Assembly (NCBI GenBank): GCA_022661535.1
Contig: JAKULF010000005.1
Span: 1,798,001-1,862,000 of the forward strand
Direction of reading: 5' to 3'
Origin: Eutypa lata
Lineage: Eukaryota; Ascomycota; Sordariomycetes; Xylariales; Diatrypaceae
Length of the DNA: 64,000 bases
Shown in pieces: positions 34,642 through 46,584 of the stretch (position 1 is its first letter; each line of letters begins with the position of its first letter). The translations under genes were made by a program, and so were the position numbers. A model generated the notes under the pieces. That model was not told where the DNA came from. It worked only from the letters and a program-made list of their open reading frames with translations, and made no database searches.

Positions 34642-37600
34642 GGTACATACCTATAGGGACGCCTCGATATTAATATCGGCAGCGTGGTGCTGCCCCATCT
34701 CACTTGGAAAGTTGGAAGATACCCGAGATTGGACGGGACGTCTGGGCTGGCATTCCCCCGCAGGACATATGACACAACGACAACCCTGCTTCCCCCCCAA
34801 TGCCCTGGAAGGCCCGGATGGATACTTCGTCGATCCTTAAGCGCACCACCTTATCATCTGTCTGCCGCGTTCCGATTTCCTCCAGGTCCCTGACAGGGAG
34901 CCAGGGAGTCCTTAACGATCGTTCCCTGCCCCGCGGACGACAGCATCATGGGCATCAAAGACCAGAAGACATCAGATCATGTAACTATCTGCATGATGCG
35001 TAGATACCTAGATACCTGGCACCTGGATGCATACGAACAGTACATACATGGGTAAGACAGAATCGCGTAACTTCACGGAAATCCAGAAAGACACCTACAT
35101 ACATAGGTATAGAATAGAACTAGTTACATAATGACGATAACTACCAACGTCAGCCTACATCGTCAGCAGTAGGTACTGGGGGTTGGGTTATTTAATCACT
35201 TATTAACATGACATGGGCTGTGCGAAGGTAAATCGGCCGGCGTCCGGCGCTACCGGGTTTCTTGGCCCGTTTTTGCGACAATGCTCAATGCTCTCAATGG
35301 AAGCAAGCAAGCACGCAAGCAGGCAGGTCAAGGGGCCCATTCCAGCCCAGTGCCAGCCTCAAAAGTATTGGCATGGCTCTTACGCCCTGCCGAGAGGGGG
35401 ATCGACACTACGGAAAGTAGGCTCTGCTGCATCTTGTACACACACGTACGATACATATGTATGTATGTACATATCTAAGTTAGAGGCTCATCGGAGGCTA
35501 CAAAGCAGTGCCAACCTTCTCGAAACCTTCCATATTACCAAACATGACATTGCTCCGGGTTGGAACATTCTTAGTGTAGATGGTGATATCTGTTCCCCCC
35601 TCTGTGGATGCACTTCGAAACAACCGCTTTTTCCCTCCCATTTTAGAAATCTAGCTAGTTAGCTGCTAGTTAGTCAATGAGAGGAGAAAGGCTTGTTTCC
35701 GTGGGATCTCGTGCTGATGTTTCGTTTATCGCAGCGCGTCTACTGGCGTCTCCATGCGATAGCTGCCGCTGGAATACACATCTACTATAGGTACGAAGTA
35801 GGTAGGTCGGGTAGGTAGGTATATGTAATTAAGAGCAAACTTATACGTACATATTCTCATCGCAGTTGGTTAATCAAATTTCGGTATCTTGGGTACTTCG
35901 TACCTGGCTTGACCTTGCGTACATACCAAGAGAGCGCCATAGCCGCATTCTCTTGACTATTACTGCTTTCCCGATGTACTGCAGGTTTCTTTTATTCTTA
36001 TTGCTGCTGATCCAAATACTTACCCACCAACTTTTGTCTGCCTATCCTGCTGTCTCACCCAAATAGCTCTAAACACCCACTCTATCATCTATCATTGTCG
36101 TAGAGTCAAAAATCCCTTCTCGACGCCAACACGGATATACATGCAGTGCCCGGAAAAGATACACCCCATTACTACTACGTATAAGGATTGCTTAGTACAA
36201 CAAGCAACCAACATTAGGGCCTTTTCTGTCAACCCTGGCAACTTCTTAGAGATCAGCTCACGGATTCGATTCTCACGGTTTGTTCCTCTCCCCAAGGTAG
36301 CATCGTACCTATTCAAAGGATCAAGGATCTTTATTAATAACGGCCTACCTAGGCTATCCTTGACTAAGCTCATCACAGCATCCCCCCGGATTTACCAACC
36401 AAGCAGCCCCAAGACGTTGTTTTATATACCACACGCATGCACCTACGTTGCACATCCCGACCCGCCCTGCCCGCTAACTACCTGGGTGGTGGTTAAAACA
36501 AAACTAAAGACTGGAGTATGTTAGTCACCTGCGTACCACCTAATACCTACCTATCTACTGTAGTGCTCGTTAGATGTCCAGGCGGGCGGTGCAATTCTAG
36601 CTACTTGGAACCTAGCTAGCATAGCAGCATAGTTATTAACCTGAACCCAATAATAATAATAGCGCATTTTTTTAGGCGGAAACGACGGCCCTATCTCATT
36701 TGTAACTAAACAGGAGAGGTGAGAGAGAGGCTCCGCGACCTGCTTCCACACCTCCCCGCCTTATCTACAATTGCGCCAAACCTTATTAGTTAGGCTCGAT
36801 TTAGCTCGGAGGACCCAGGATAACGATTCGTCGGTCACGAGTAAAAGAAAGAGACAAAGTCGACCCTTAAACTGGCCGTCGGTGGTGGACATTAGTAGCC
36901 GAGTCTATACTAGCAGGTACTTACATTGGATACCTCTAGCCTCGGGTCCCTACCTAACATATGTATGTAGAGCCTCCCATGCCGGTTCAAACCCCCCTCT
37001 TCATCCTCGATTCCCAATCGCATTAGGAAGTCAGCTCAAGCTACAACCAAGCTAGCTGCTTATACTTCAAGAAAGTTAATTTACGAGTATACGAGCCTCA
37101 TATGAGCCGCGGGACTGGTACATGCTACAAACATACAATTACTTATCTAATACATGCAAACCACCATTGTCTACGTTGAGTATCACAACAGGACCGACGG
37201 TTCGATTCGATCATAACCAGCTCCCTCTAACTATAATACTTTAATATAGGGGTACTAAGTAATCTACGTACAATATAGAGAGCTATTAACATACATAACT
37301 ACATACTATCTATACCTACCTATAACGCATAGGTAGTTCCTACTTGGCTACTCGGGCACCTACCGTTACTGGCTGGCTGGGTTGGCCGTTGTTTCATCGG
37401 TCTGGACGGGTCCGTTGTCTAAAGCAAATCTCCAGCGGCTCAAGCACCCATTTTTAACCGCAGCTTGATTTTCTGAGATCCTTTGGCGGCTGTTTCCCCC
37501 TCTTGAATCATTCCCCCCCTTCCCTGTCTGCTTCTTCTCCCCCCCCGTCCCCTCCCCTCCTCTTCCGCTTTCCTCTCCAGGGCCCCAACAAGGTTAAGGT

Positions 37601-38392
37601 AGTGTAATCTTGTCTTGTCTGAGGCTCCAAGCAAGCCAAGCTTATACTACCTTTCACCCACATCACGCTCTGCTGGTACCCACCTGCTGCACCCCTTCCC
37701 TTACCTACCTACATACGTACGGGTGGCCCCTTCAACGGCCACTCAATGCAAGTTAACAACTCTGGAATTACAATACCACCGTTGTAGTTCTAGTAGTTCT
37801 GGGTGATCTAGCGTGCATCTGTGGGGGCGGGTGACCTTCTGGCAACTAGCGCAAGCGAGACAGAGAGAGAGAAAGCGGCGTTTAGGTATACAATACCTAT
37901 CTATACCTACATACCTACATAACTATACGTTAAACCTTAACTACCTACCTACATACCCGTATACCTCCATACATATATACATCCATATCTACCTACATAC
38001 TGCATACACCCACCATACATACTTATATACACCTATACACCTATACACACAGTATACCTACCCAAACACGCATCCTTTGCACTACAACATATACGCATTG
38101 CATTGGGAAGTTTGGAGGGGGAAATCGCAAACTGGACTGCACTGCACTGCACGGGGCCAATCGCGGTGCAACTTAGACTTAACGAATCTGAGATACCCTA
38201 TCGACAATCCTACCCTACCTATTCCCTAATCTCCATCTCTATTGTTCTTTCTCGCCAATCGACAGTTACCTTCGTTTGGTCTTGTCTCTTTCCCTTGAAA
38301 CCCCCAACGAAATCCTACGGTGCGGTGATCTCCCCCCAAACCAAAAAAAAAGGAAGAGAAAATCCAAGAACGACCAGAGGTTGTGTTGCTCC

Positions 38393-38404
38393 ATGGCGAG
38401 CTGA
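38393..38404 (+). promoter_or_regulatory. Three-codon upstream open reading frame
   Basis: ATG GCG AGC TGA lies 85 bases before the zinc-finger start codon, in a good translation context (CTCCATGGC). If it is in the mRNA leader it could damp translation of the zinc-finger protein. The transcript start is not known. Confidence 0.35.
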
Positions 38405-38488
38405 GAGCGACCAAAGCTTTCTCTCCTTGTTGTTTGTTGCGTGAGTAACGGCCGTCATATCATAAATCTAAGCGCCAGCGCGAAAGCA

Positions 38489-40234
38489 ATGACTGCTACC
38501 ACCGCCGCAGCAACTTCTGCTCACGACCCTCCCACGAGCGACTTTTATAATCCTGACGAGGTGTACCCGCAGAATAGTCCTTTGATGAAACCACATCATC
38601 CTAGACTTATACCCTCGCCCTCCCCACAACCTGATGTGCCTCATCCTAAAGTCAGTCATTCTCCTAGTTGCGGTCGAAAGTCTTCTAATCGTCGCCGAAA
38701 GATCCGACCTAGTCAAGGCGATGCTGTCTTGATCCATTACCTCGACGGTGGAAAACGGCCAGATATAGCCACCGAGGCCCTCATGCGACCCTTAGCGCGA
38801 TATCAGGACGGCTTCGACGACCAGAGCAAGAGTGGCTCCGACGTCGAAGAAGAGTCCACTACCGACGATTCGGGGGACGAGGAGGAAATCAGGAGCCACG
38901 AGATGTCCCCCGAATCGATGCCCCGTCCTGCCGACTCTAGCAACGCCACCGCCCCCACCGGCACCGGCGCCGCCTCGAGACCGATAGACCTACAGTCTTT
39001 AGCGACCAATGCGCTCGCCGCCGTCACAGCCGCGTCGCATCCTACTAACGGTGACGACCGACAACACCCGGATGACGAGCCTCGTATTACACCTAAGACG
39101 AAGCCACCTGACGGCTTAACGATCAACGGCGCGCGGGATGATACAGGTGCAAGAGAGGGAGCTACGCCTGTGCTGGCAGCGCCAATATCTCCGCCTTTGA
39201 GACATGGATCGCAAGATACGTATCCTTCGCGCCATCAAGGTCCAGGCAAAGTGTTGATGCACCCAAACGATGTCACATCATCGCCTAGTGCTTTATCACC
39301 AAGTAGGTCTGTGGGGTCGGGGGGGTCAGGGGAGCTGCCGCCAATCCAGAGTTCTTCGCCAAGGTCTGAGACTAGTGGTCATGATCCGTTGCCATCTATA
39401 GATCATGTTTTCGACCAGATAAGCCCTACGCAACAGGAAGTGCAGATACGCCGTGGGAGTCACTTCCCTCATTCTCCGCCATCAGGAGTACCTCGGATGA
39501 TAGGCATGCCCGGGACTCACGGCTCGCCACCAATCTCTCCAAATGATCCTTTTCGCCAAGGCATGCCATCTCCTGCTAATTCTCTACCCGTCTTGAGTCC
39601 GTATTATTACTCGAGTGCTAGTAGCACGTCGAACCATCGGTCTGGGCCGGATTATAGCAGTAATGGTGAAACGCCTAATACTGACCATGGGTCTACACCC
39701 GGCACCCTCGGCTCCATCACAGATCGTATGAGCATCGACCACATGACGAACCCGCCTATGGGCGCATTCCTTTGCACGTTCGAGGGGTGCACCGCGCCTC
39801 CTTTCTCGACCCAGTATCTCTTGAACTCACATGCCAATGTGCATTCCTCTGCGAGGCCGCACTACTGTCCAGTCAAAGGGTGTCCACGGAGCGAGGGCGG
39901 GAAAGGCTTTAAGCGCAAGAACGAGATGATCCGGCACGGTTTGGTCCATGATTCGCCTGGGTACGTGTGCCCGTTCTGTCCAGATCGAGAGCACAAGTAT
40001 CCCAGGCCGGATAATCTGCAGAGGTATGTTTTAGAGGAGTTGCTGAATATGGAGATGATGATCGATCTAGGCCGCTACGGTCTTCATCATCCAGATTATG
40101 TGACTGACAATATATTTAGACACGTTCGGGTTCACCATGTTGATAAAGATAAAGATGACCCCCTCCTTCGAGAGGTGCTGGCGCAGCGACCCGATGGTCC
40201 CAATCGAGGGCGGAGACGACGAGGGGGTCCATGA
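38489..40234 (+). CDS. C2H2 zinc-finger protein, 549 aa
   Basis: Exons 38489-40023 and 40120-40234. The start is the first ATG of the frame (38489). Residues 1-425 are disordered, with basic (RKSSNRRRKIRP), acidic (DVEEESTTDDSGDEEE) and S/P-rich stretches, as in transcriptional regulators. Three fingers follow from about residue 429: C-x4-C-x13-H-x3-H, C-x4-C-x17-H-x3-H, and C-x2-C-x15-H-x3-H (CPFC...HVRVH). The last finger is completed only after splicing, because intron 40024-40119 lies just before its first histidine, at residue 512. The basic end RGRRRRGG may be a nuclear signal. It is probably a DNA-binding transcription factor; the target is unknown. The intron is 96 nt, a multiple of three, without an in-frame stop. 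Confidence 0.88.
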   Translation: MTATTAAATSAHDPPTSDFYNPDEVYPQNSPLMKPHHPRLIPSPSPQPDVPHPKVSHSPSCGRKSSNRRRKIRPSQGDAVLIHYLDGGKRPDIATEALMRPLARYQDGFDDQSKSGSDVEEESTTDDSGDEEEIRSHEMSPESMPRPADSSNATAPTGTGAASRPIDLQSLATNALAAVTAASHPTNGDDRQHPDDEPRITPKTKPPDGLTINGARDDTGAREGATPVLAAPISPPLRHGSQDTYPSRHQGPGKVLMHPNDVTSSPSALSPSRSVGSGGSGELPPIQSSSPRSETSGHDPLPSIDHVFDQISPTQQEVQIRRGSHFPHSPPSGVPRMIGMPGTHGSPPISPNDPFRQGMPSPANSLPVLSPYYYSSASSTSNHRSGPDYSSNGETPNTDHGSTPGTLGSITDRMSIDHMTNPPMGAFLCTFEGCTAPPFSTQYLLNSHANVHSSARPHYCPVKGCPRSEGGKGFKRKNEMIRHGLVHDSPGYVCPFCPDREHKYPRPDNLQRYVLEELLNMEMMIDLGRYGLHHPDYVTDNIFRHVRVHHVDKDKDDPLLREVLAQRPDGPNRGRRRRGGP

Positions 40235-41569
40235 CAAGAAAAGTACCAAAAAGAAAAGGAGGATCAAAACCGGACCTCTTCTTTTTCGAAAATACGCCAC
40301 CTTGGCATTCAGAGCCTATGTACATATTCTGATGATATCCCTGGGCGGCTTTTTATTTATTTCCTTTCGACTTGGAGCGAAGTGGCTGGCGTTACAAGAG
40401 ACTCTTCTTGTTATATCTCAAAAAAGGGGACGGGATGTTTTAACGAGCGATCATACCAACCAAAGGGGTGGGGGGAGCCGGCGTTTGGGGCGCAAAACTT
40501 TATACCACATGGAGGGAGCTACTGTTGCTTCTACTTCTACTACCCTTTTTTTATTTTTTTATTTTTTTATGTTTTTATTCTTCTTCCATTGTCCATTACT
40601 TTACGCATCTATTATCTTCACACATACCCGCATTCGTTGTTGTTTTTCTTCTTATTTATTCCACCAAGCCTGACGCGTACCTTCCGTACCTACTTATCTA
40701 CACCCTACCGAGAGAGATCCCTACATTGGGACCGGAGTGTGGGTGTTTGTGGTTGGGATGGTGTATGGGAGGATAAAAAGGTGCCGGGCCACCGACTTTC
40801 ACACCTTTTTTATATTCGGTTGTTACGAGGTAGATGACTGTCTATGAGATGAGACGAGACGAGACGAGATGAGATGCGGAACCCGAGGAAAGAAACGACG
40901 GATAGGTACTTAGTATATCATTGCCGTACCATGTCTGGGGGGAGAACAGCTATCTATCTATATGTCTTAAGGAGCCAAAGCTAGCAGCGAGCGAGTTAGC
41001 CAGCCAGCCATACATATATATGGCTTGTAGAAATATGAAAAGATTAAAGGGGCTATTAGCAACCAAACCTTCCTCCGAGACGTGATGGATGTTCCGGATA
41101 TGATAGGCTACTGTAGACTTTTAGGTTCTACTGAGTGTGCGCGTATTCGAAGGGTAGGTGGGGGAGATGAGTGTGTGTGTATCATCGTATACGTATAAAC
41201 ACACTATTTGCAGATCACACAGTATGGGAGGCAAACCAAGCCATGCATTTATCTGGGGCTTCAAGTTGAAGTAACCGATGCTAGTTGTTTAGTAGACATG
41301 CGATATGATAAGGAGCTTGTTGTGTCACCAACGCGATGGTTTATTTCTACCTCGTTACATACATAGGTGTGCGCACGCGTGCGTATGTGTAGTAGATATC
41401 CATTCACTATACAACAACTAATCCCCTTTTCTCCTAGTACCTAATATATAGGTGTAGATAAATAAGTATTTAGGAAGCAAGACATAGACGTAAAGTGTCA
41501 CGTATGTAGGGAAGGTAGGTAGGTAGGTAGGTAGGTGTTTAACGATCATGCCATCCTCCCCCTACGCAC
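40235..41569. other. Convergent intergenic region, zinc-finger gene and palB
   Basis: Both flanking genes end here, so it should contain two 3' untranslated regions and terminators. There is a T-rich stretch at 40545-40590, a GACGA array (40850-40872) and an AGGT array (41513-41536). No gene seen. Confidence 0.6.
41513..41536. repeat. (AGGT)n tetranucleotide array
   Basis: About six tandem copies, starting 34 bases beyond the palB stop codon, so likely within its 3' untranslated region. Confidence 0.9.
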
Positions 41570-44500
41570 CTACACATCAACAACCTCCCAAGCCCCAACC
41601 TGAACAGGCGCATCACACAGGATCTCAACCTGCAGTCCATCTTCTCCTACATCTCCCCCTTCTCCACCTCCACCACCGCCGTCCCCACCGATCTGCTCGG
41701 CAACAAGCCACAAGACACCGCGTCTGGGCTCGACATCGAACTCAGGCGTTCGCAAACCACCAGGTCCGACCTCGCGGAACTCTCCTCCTCCACCACCACC
41801 ACCACCACCTACTCCTCCTACTCCTCCACTACTACTCCGACTATCGTCTTCGTCGGTTTCGTTATACCCCGTCGCAGCTAGGATCGTCCGGTTTGGCCCG
41901 CTGCCGTACACGAGTCGGATGCGTATGGCTGGATTACGCCGCTGGCGGCGCGGTTGGTGTTGGTATTGCTGATGGGGGTGATGGGGGTGATGGGGGTGAT
42001 GATTATGGTACGGATGAGGACTCGATGTCACACTATTATTATTACTACTACTAGTAGTAGTAGAATCCCCGCGCCCTCGCCTCGTGACGACGACGCTGGC
42101 GCGCGTGAGTCGCGCGGCGTAGATAGGTAGGCGTTTTTTGAGGCGTGCTGTCGTTGCCGTCGTCGTTTCGCCAGTATTGATACCAATACTACTGCTATTA
42201 CTATTGCTACTACTAGCAATATCAATACTATATCCATTGCTCCTGCGAAAGACCAACTCCCCGACCCGGACTCTCAACCTCCCCGCCGCATCCGGCGCAA
42301 TAGACTCTAGAACGCAAGGCCCTCCCGCCGTGCTCCCCGACGACGAAACGCGCAGCGTGAAACCGCCCAGCTGTCCCGGGTCGAACGTCGAGCAGACGAC
42401 GGTGTAGACGCCGCCGCCGCCGGCGGGCTCGGGCTCGGGGCAGCACCGCGCCACGACGCACCCGCCGCGCCGGTACTCGCCCGACGAGGCGACGAGGTCC
42501 CGCTGCGGGACCGGACCCGCGACGCGTTTCCCGTTGGCCCAGACTAGGTCTACGCGGATGGGGAGGGAGGGGTCGGAGGTGGAGAGGAGGATTGTTAGGG
42601 GTTGTGGTTGGGGCTGGGGTTGTGGATTGGAAGATGGTGATGATGATGATGATGATGATGTGGGGAGGCGTAGTCGGAATTGCGGGTTCGCCCCGTAGGT
42701 AGGCGAGGCGGCGTTGCCGCCTGCTGTGCGGCGCGTCCAGGCTGATGAGATCTCAGTTACGTGATGCTGTGGCGTAGTGGAGGAGGAAGACGAGGGGGAA
42801 GAAGAGGAGGCGCCGCCGATCTTGTGGACTGCGAGGGCGCTTCGGGAGAAGAAACTGAGCGTGAATGCGTATTGTGGTAGTGGTAGGTCCTGCGACGCGA
42901 CGACGACGGTGTACCGTGTCCCCTTGCGCGCTTCGAAGGGGGCGAGCGTTTGAGGGGAGTCCACGAATGGGCCTCGGTAGACGACGGATCGGTCGTCGGG
43001 GAGGAGGATGCGCTCGCTGTCGAGGTTGTTGTTGGAAGGGGAAGGAGAGGACGGTGAGGCAAATATGTATAGGCTCATGAAGCCGAGCTTGTTGGATACT
43101 GACGCGAGCGTTGTCGAGCGGCCGCCGTTGTTGCTGCTGCTGTTACTAACGCTACTATTGCCGCTGCTGTCATTGCTGTGGTTGCCGCCGCCGCCACCCC
43201 GCGCGATATCCAGCTCCGCGTCCTGGAAGTGGCGGCTCAGCAGGATCCAGACGCTGCCGTCGGCCTGGGCTGTCATCAAGTACTGCGGATTATGGGCGAA
43301 CGAATGGACCATGTTGGGCTCAGGCAGCTCCCATGCGAAGTGGTGGTCCTGACGCTCTGTGAAGAGGCTTGGGTTCCAGTTGAGGTAGAGCGACTCGAAG
43401 TTTTGTGCCACGTCCTCGAAACTGATCCAGAACGTGCCCGGCTTCAGCTTTACGGGGCGTTGCTGTTGCTGCTGCTGTTTTTGTTGTTCAGAAGAAGAGA
43501 AGGGTGACGGAGGGCGGGACGTCTCGGCTGATGATCCCACGCCCTTCCACACGAGCCCGTCGCACCATGGGTTCTTGACTAGCATTTTCTTGTTCCCCGA
43601 GGCATCCTCCGAGATGTCGAGGACGGCGTAGTCGTGCTCCCCCGCCAATCCCAGGATCTCCTCCTCGTCGGGCGACAGCCGGCCCGTGCCGAGCGTGACG
43701 ACGACATCCCCGTAGTCGTACGCCTTCTTCACCCGCCGCCAGGTCTGGTCGCCGTCGACATCGTCGCTCTGCAGGAAGATCTGCTGGGGGATCCAGCCCG
43801 TCAGCACCCACAGGTCGGTGCCCGAGTTGCTGCCGGGGAAGTCGTAGCCGCCGCGCACCTTGAGGTACGCCTTCTCGACCAGCGCCGGCCACAGGAGGTA
43901 CCGGTTCTGGCGGTCCACGACGTACAGCGTGCGGTCGTTGGACGACGACGGGAGCCGGTCGTCGATGGTCACCTTCCGGAAGCACCCGTTGAAGTACATC
44001 CGGAAGATGTACTTGCCGCTCGCAGAGATCTCGGGCTGCCCCGTCTCGAAGTCGATGGGGGACATTAGGGCTGGGAGGATGGACGTGGGGCCGGGCTTTA
44101 GGTGCTTTATGCAGGCGCAGAGACTGGCGACGACTGAGCAGTCTGTTGTTATGTCTTGGACTAGATCGTAATCGCCGTTGCTCTCCATTAAGCGACCCCT
44201 AGTTTGAGCTTCATCCAGTTGAGTATCCCTCATAGCAAGCTCTAAGGGCCGTTTCCATCCAGCAAACACCTCGCCTTGTCGTTCAGATAGCGAGAACTCC
44301 GAGGGATCTCTTTTATAATCTTAGTCACGACAACTAATAAAACGGGCTAAGCCCGTGATGCTGTGTTGAAGGTTACTTACATGTACGGAGGGCTGCTAAA
44401 TTCCTTTGGGTCGGGATCGGACTCCCAAGGGGGAAACAAGTTTCCGTGCAGGCGAGAACCTCGAAGTAGGATGTTCCTCTCATTAGTCGGAATCTGACGC

Positions 44501-44804
44501 GATAACCGTGGGAGCTTGAGCCGCTTCTCAACCGCAGCTACGCTGTCGGTTCGAGAGGATACCTTCAGACGTTCGGCCATCGAGATCATATCCTCACACT
44601 TCTTCTTGAAGCGAGATCTCTCGGCAGCCGAAGAGGTTCCCCTCGCCGCTTTCATGTATATTTCCGCAGCTGCAATGGCATGGTTCAGAGCTGCTTTGCC
44701 CTGGGCTTTGGACGCTAACGCCTCTCGTTCCTGGAAAAAAGTTCAGAATACAGTTCAACAGGGGGTAGGTACATGTAGCTCGTTACCTTTGCTTCTGCCT
44801 CCAT
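41570..44804 (-). CDS. palB: Calpain-like cysteine protease PalB/Rim13, 1035 aa
   Basis: Exons in transcript order 44804-44787 (six codons), 44730-44381 and 44309-41570. PalB/Rim13 is the protease of the fungal ambient-pH pathway, recruited to ESCRT-III on endosomes to cleave the transcription factor PacC/Rim101. An N-terminal MIT domain (residues about 7-80) gives the ESCRT link. The calpain core follows with the catalytic triad C180 (TTDCSVVASLCA), H348 (GEHDYAVLD) and N369 (VKNPW). Downstream are the two beta-sandwich domains of the family (FWISFEDVAQNF, NPQYLMTAQADGSVWILLSRHF and later). The protein is longer than I recall for PalB proteins because low-complexity insertions (poly-Q after residue 395, S, N, PQ, HHP and poly-G runs) sit between and within these domains. 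Both introns use GTAA donors. It is divergent from the ANT1-like gene and convergent with the zinc-finger gene. Confidence 0.93.
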
Positions 44805-46584
44805 GGTCGTAATAGGTACCCCGAAAATTGGGAGCTGGGATGAAACGAATAAAACAGATCACAAACCCGAAAGGCATGGGATAAGAGTCGATAGTTTAAG
44901 CGTCAGGTTCAAGATAATACGAAGACGGCAAGATCTATCATCTCTTTCTAGCAGGATCGATCAAATCATATATATATATGTGGGAAGGTTTCACAGTCCA
45001 GTCAGTTATTTACCTCCTTCCTAAATAGTATAAATTTTTCAAATAAGAAAAGTAATTGAAGCTGATATCGGAACTTGTACGACATGCTTAAACAGCATCC
45101 GAAGACGTCTAGGTGGTCAATTGGGGCAGCTCTCGTGGTAGAAATGAGGGGATCCAGCCCAGCCCAGCCCAGTCCACATCCAGATTATCGCAAGGCGATG
45201 CAAGATGATTAATCGATGTTATAAGGACATTAAAGGGAATGATGAGCCTATCAGGACATTTAATTGGTTGAAGTGTATGAAGATCTCTTCATGAGTCATT
45301 GTAGCTCGTTCACAACTAAATGTAAACAAGACGATTCAAGCTCAGATCCAGTAAGGGAATCTAGAGGTAGGTATAGTTGGTTGGTAGATATTCGGTGTTA
45401 GCCGCTCTATGCCATCTCGAACAGTAGAGTAGGTATGTAAACACCGATATTTTACCGAACGAACTGCTATCTGGATTGGATGGCACTTGCCGTACAACGT
45501 CTGTAGTTATAGGTAGGTATTGAATTATGCTGTAGATCCGAAAAGCAAGGCACGTTATGCACATATGGATATAGTTACAGAAGTCCAATTGAGACGGCAT
45601 CTCGATCAAAATCAATGTAGATCTTCAAGAGATGCGGCTGAAATATTGGGGTTTGATACAGCACTTTGACGTTGACATTGACAGCTACCTTAACTCACAA
45701 CCTACATACTACCTACACTACCTAATATGCAAGGCACCTTTTTCAAGTCAGCCATAGGGAACAACCTGATCATAGGCATATCAAACTCTTGAGTGAGTTT
45801 TCAGATTTCTAGTGTAATTAGAATATACGAATAGTCAATTGGAATCCTTATAAGTTAATACTCTCTAGGTAAGTATGAAGTAGAATAGAAGACAAGAGTG
45901 TTTCGGCGGTACTACCTTAGCTATGTCACGAAGCAAACCTAAATGTTGCATCACTGATAAGATGAATTGCCGATAACATGTCGATGAAACCTTTATGCAT
46001 ATGCAACTAGCTAGTTAGATGTAGTTAGATAAGTTGTTATGGGTCTACCTAGGTAATATCCAGCCAACAGCCGGTCCCATTGAAATGACCGAGGTTCAAC
46101 AAAGAACCACGGGCATCTCCATCTTGAACGTCTAAGTCAGACGCCAGACAACCTGGGTAAAACGTACCTAGTCAGGGTAGCTCTGTCATCACGTCTTCTC
46201 TTCCCGCTAGAAATAATGTCAGCACTTACCTGTTGAATATGGAGTTCCTCATCTCTTACTTCGTATCTATTTCTCCTTGAGAGAGACTTCGAGCTCCCAT
46301 TAATTGTGCCTCTTTATTTTATTTTAATGCCATAGTTGATCTAACCAACCGGCTGAATAGCATTGGCCTAGTGATCTCATCCTGTCATCTATAGTTAGTA
46401 CCCACCAAGTATCTCGGCAAACTCGCGCCATCTGTCCGCTCAAGCCTCCGTGTATAAACCTCCTGCTTTATAGATCCGTATAGACTATAGACGTCGCCCC
46501 AGCTTCATTTCCACTCAGTAAACGAAGCTTGTAATTAGAACAGCCGCTCGCGCTGTACTATAGCCCAGTCCATCTTCGCTCATC
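44805..46584. other. Divergent intergenic region, palB and carrier gene
   Basis: The promoters of palB and the ANT1-like gene should lie here. A CAGCC short array occurs at about 45156-45173. No coding sequence recognised. I did not identify a convincing PacC site (GCCARG) arrangement by eye. Confidence 0.55.

Larger units (their letters stand above)
30230..38488. other. 8.2 kb gene-poor tract
   Basis: No open frame in this stretch resembles a known protein, and none could be joined through plausible splice sites. It contains many CTAC, ACCT and GTAT short tandem motifs, a GTAG array at 34615-34641, a run of twelve G (31650-31661), and several pyrimidine-rich islands (32390-32600, 37480-37580) of the sort seen in fungal promoters. 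An open frame at 32591-32815 is followed, after one TGA, by the same frame to about 32928; I could not assign it. Long non-coding RNAs cannot be excluded. Confidence 0.5.

Noticed and set aside
35213..35662. 149-codon frame containing GATGFLGP, like a dehydrogenase nucleotide loop
   Set aside because: Nothing before or after the motif fits a Rossmann fold, and the rest is tandem-motif-like.
36960..37030. A GGTTCAAACCC string resembling a tRNA B box
   Set aside because: The bases either side cannot pair as a T stem, no A box lies at the right distance, and no cloverleaf forms.
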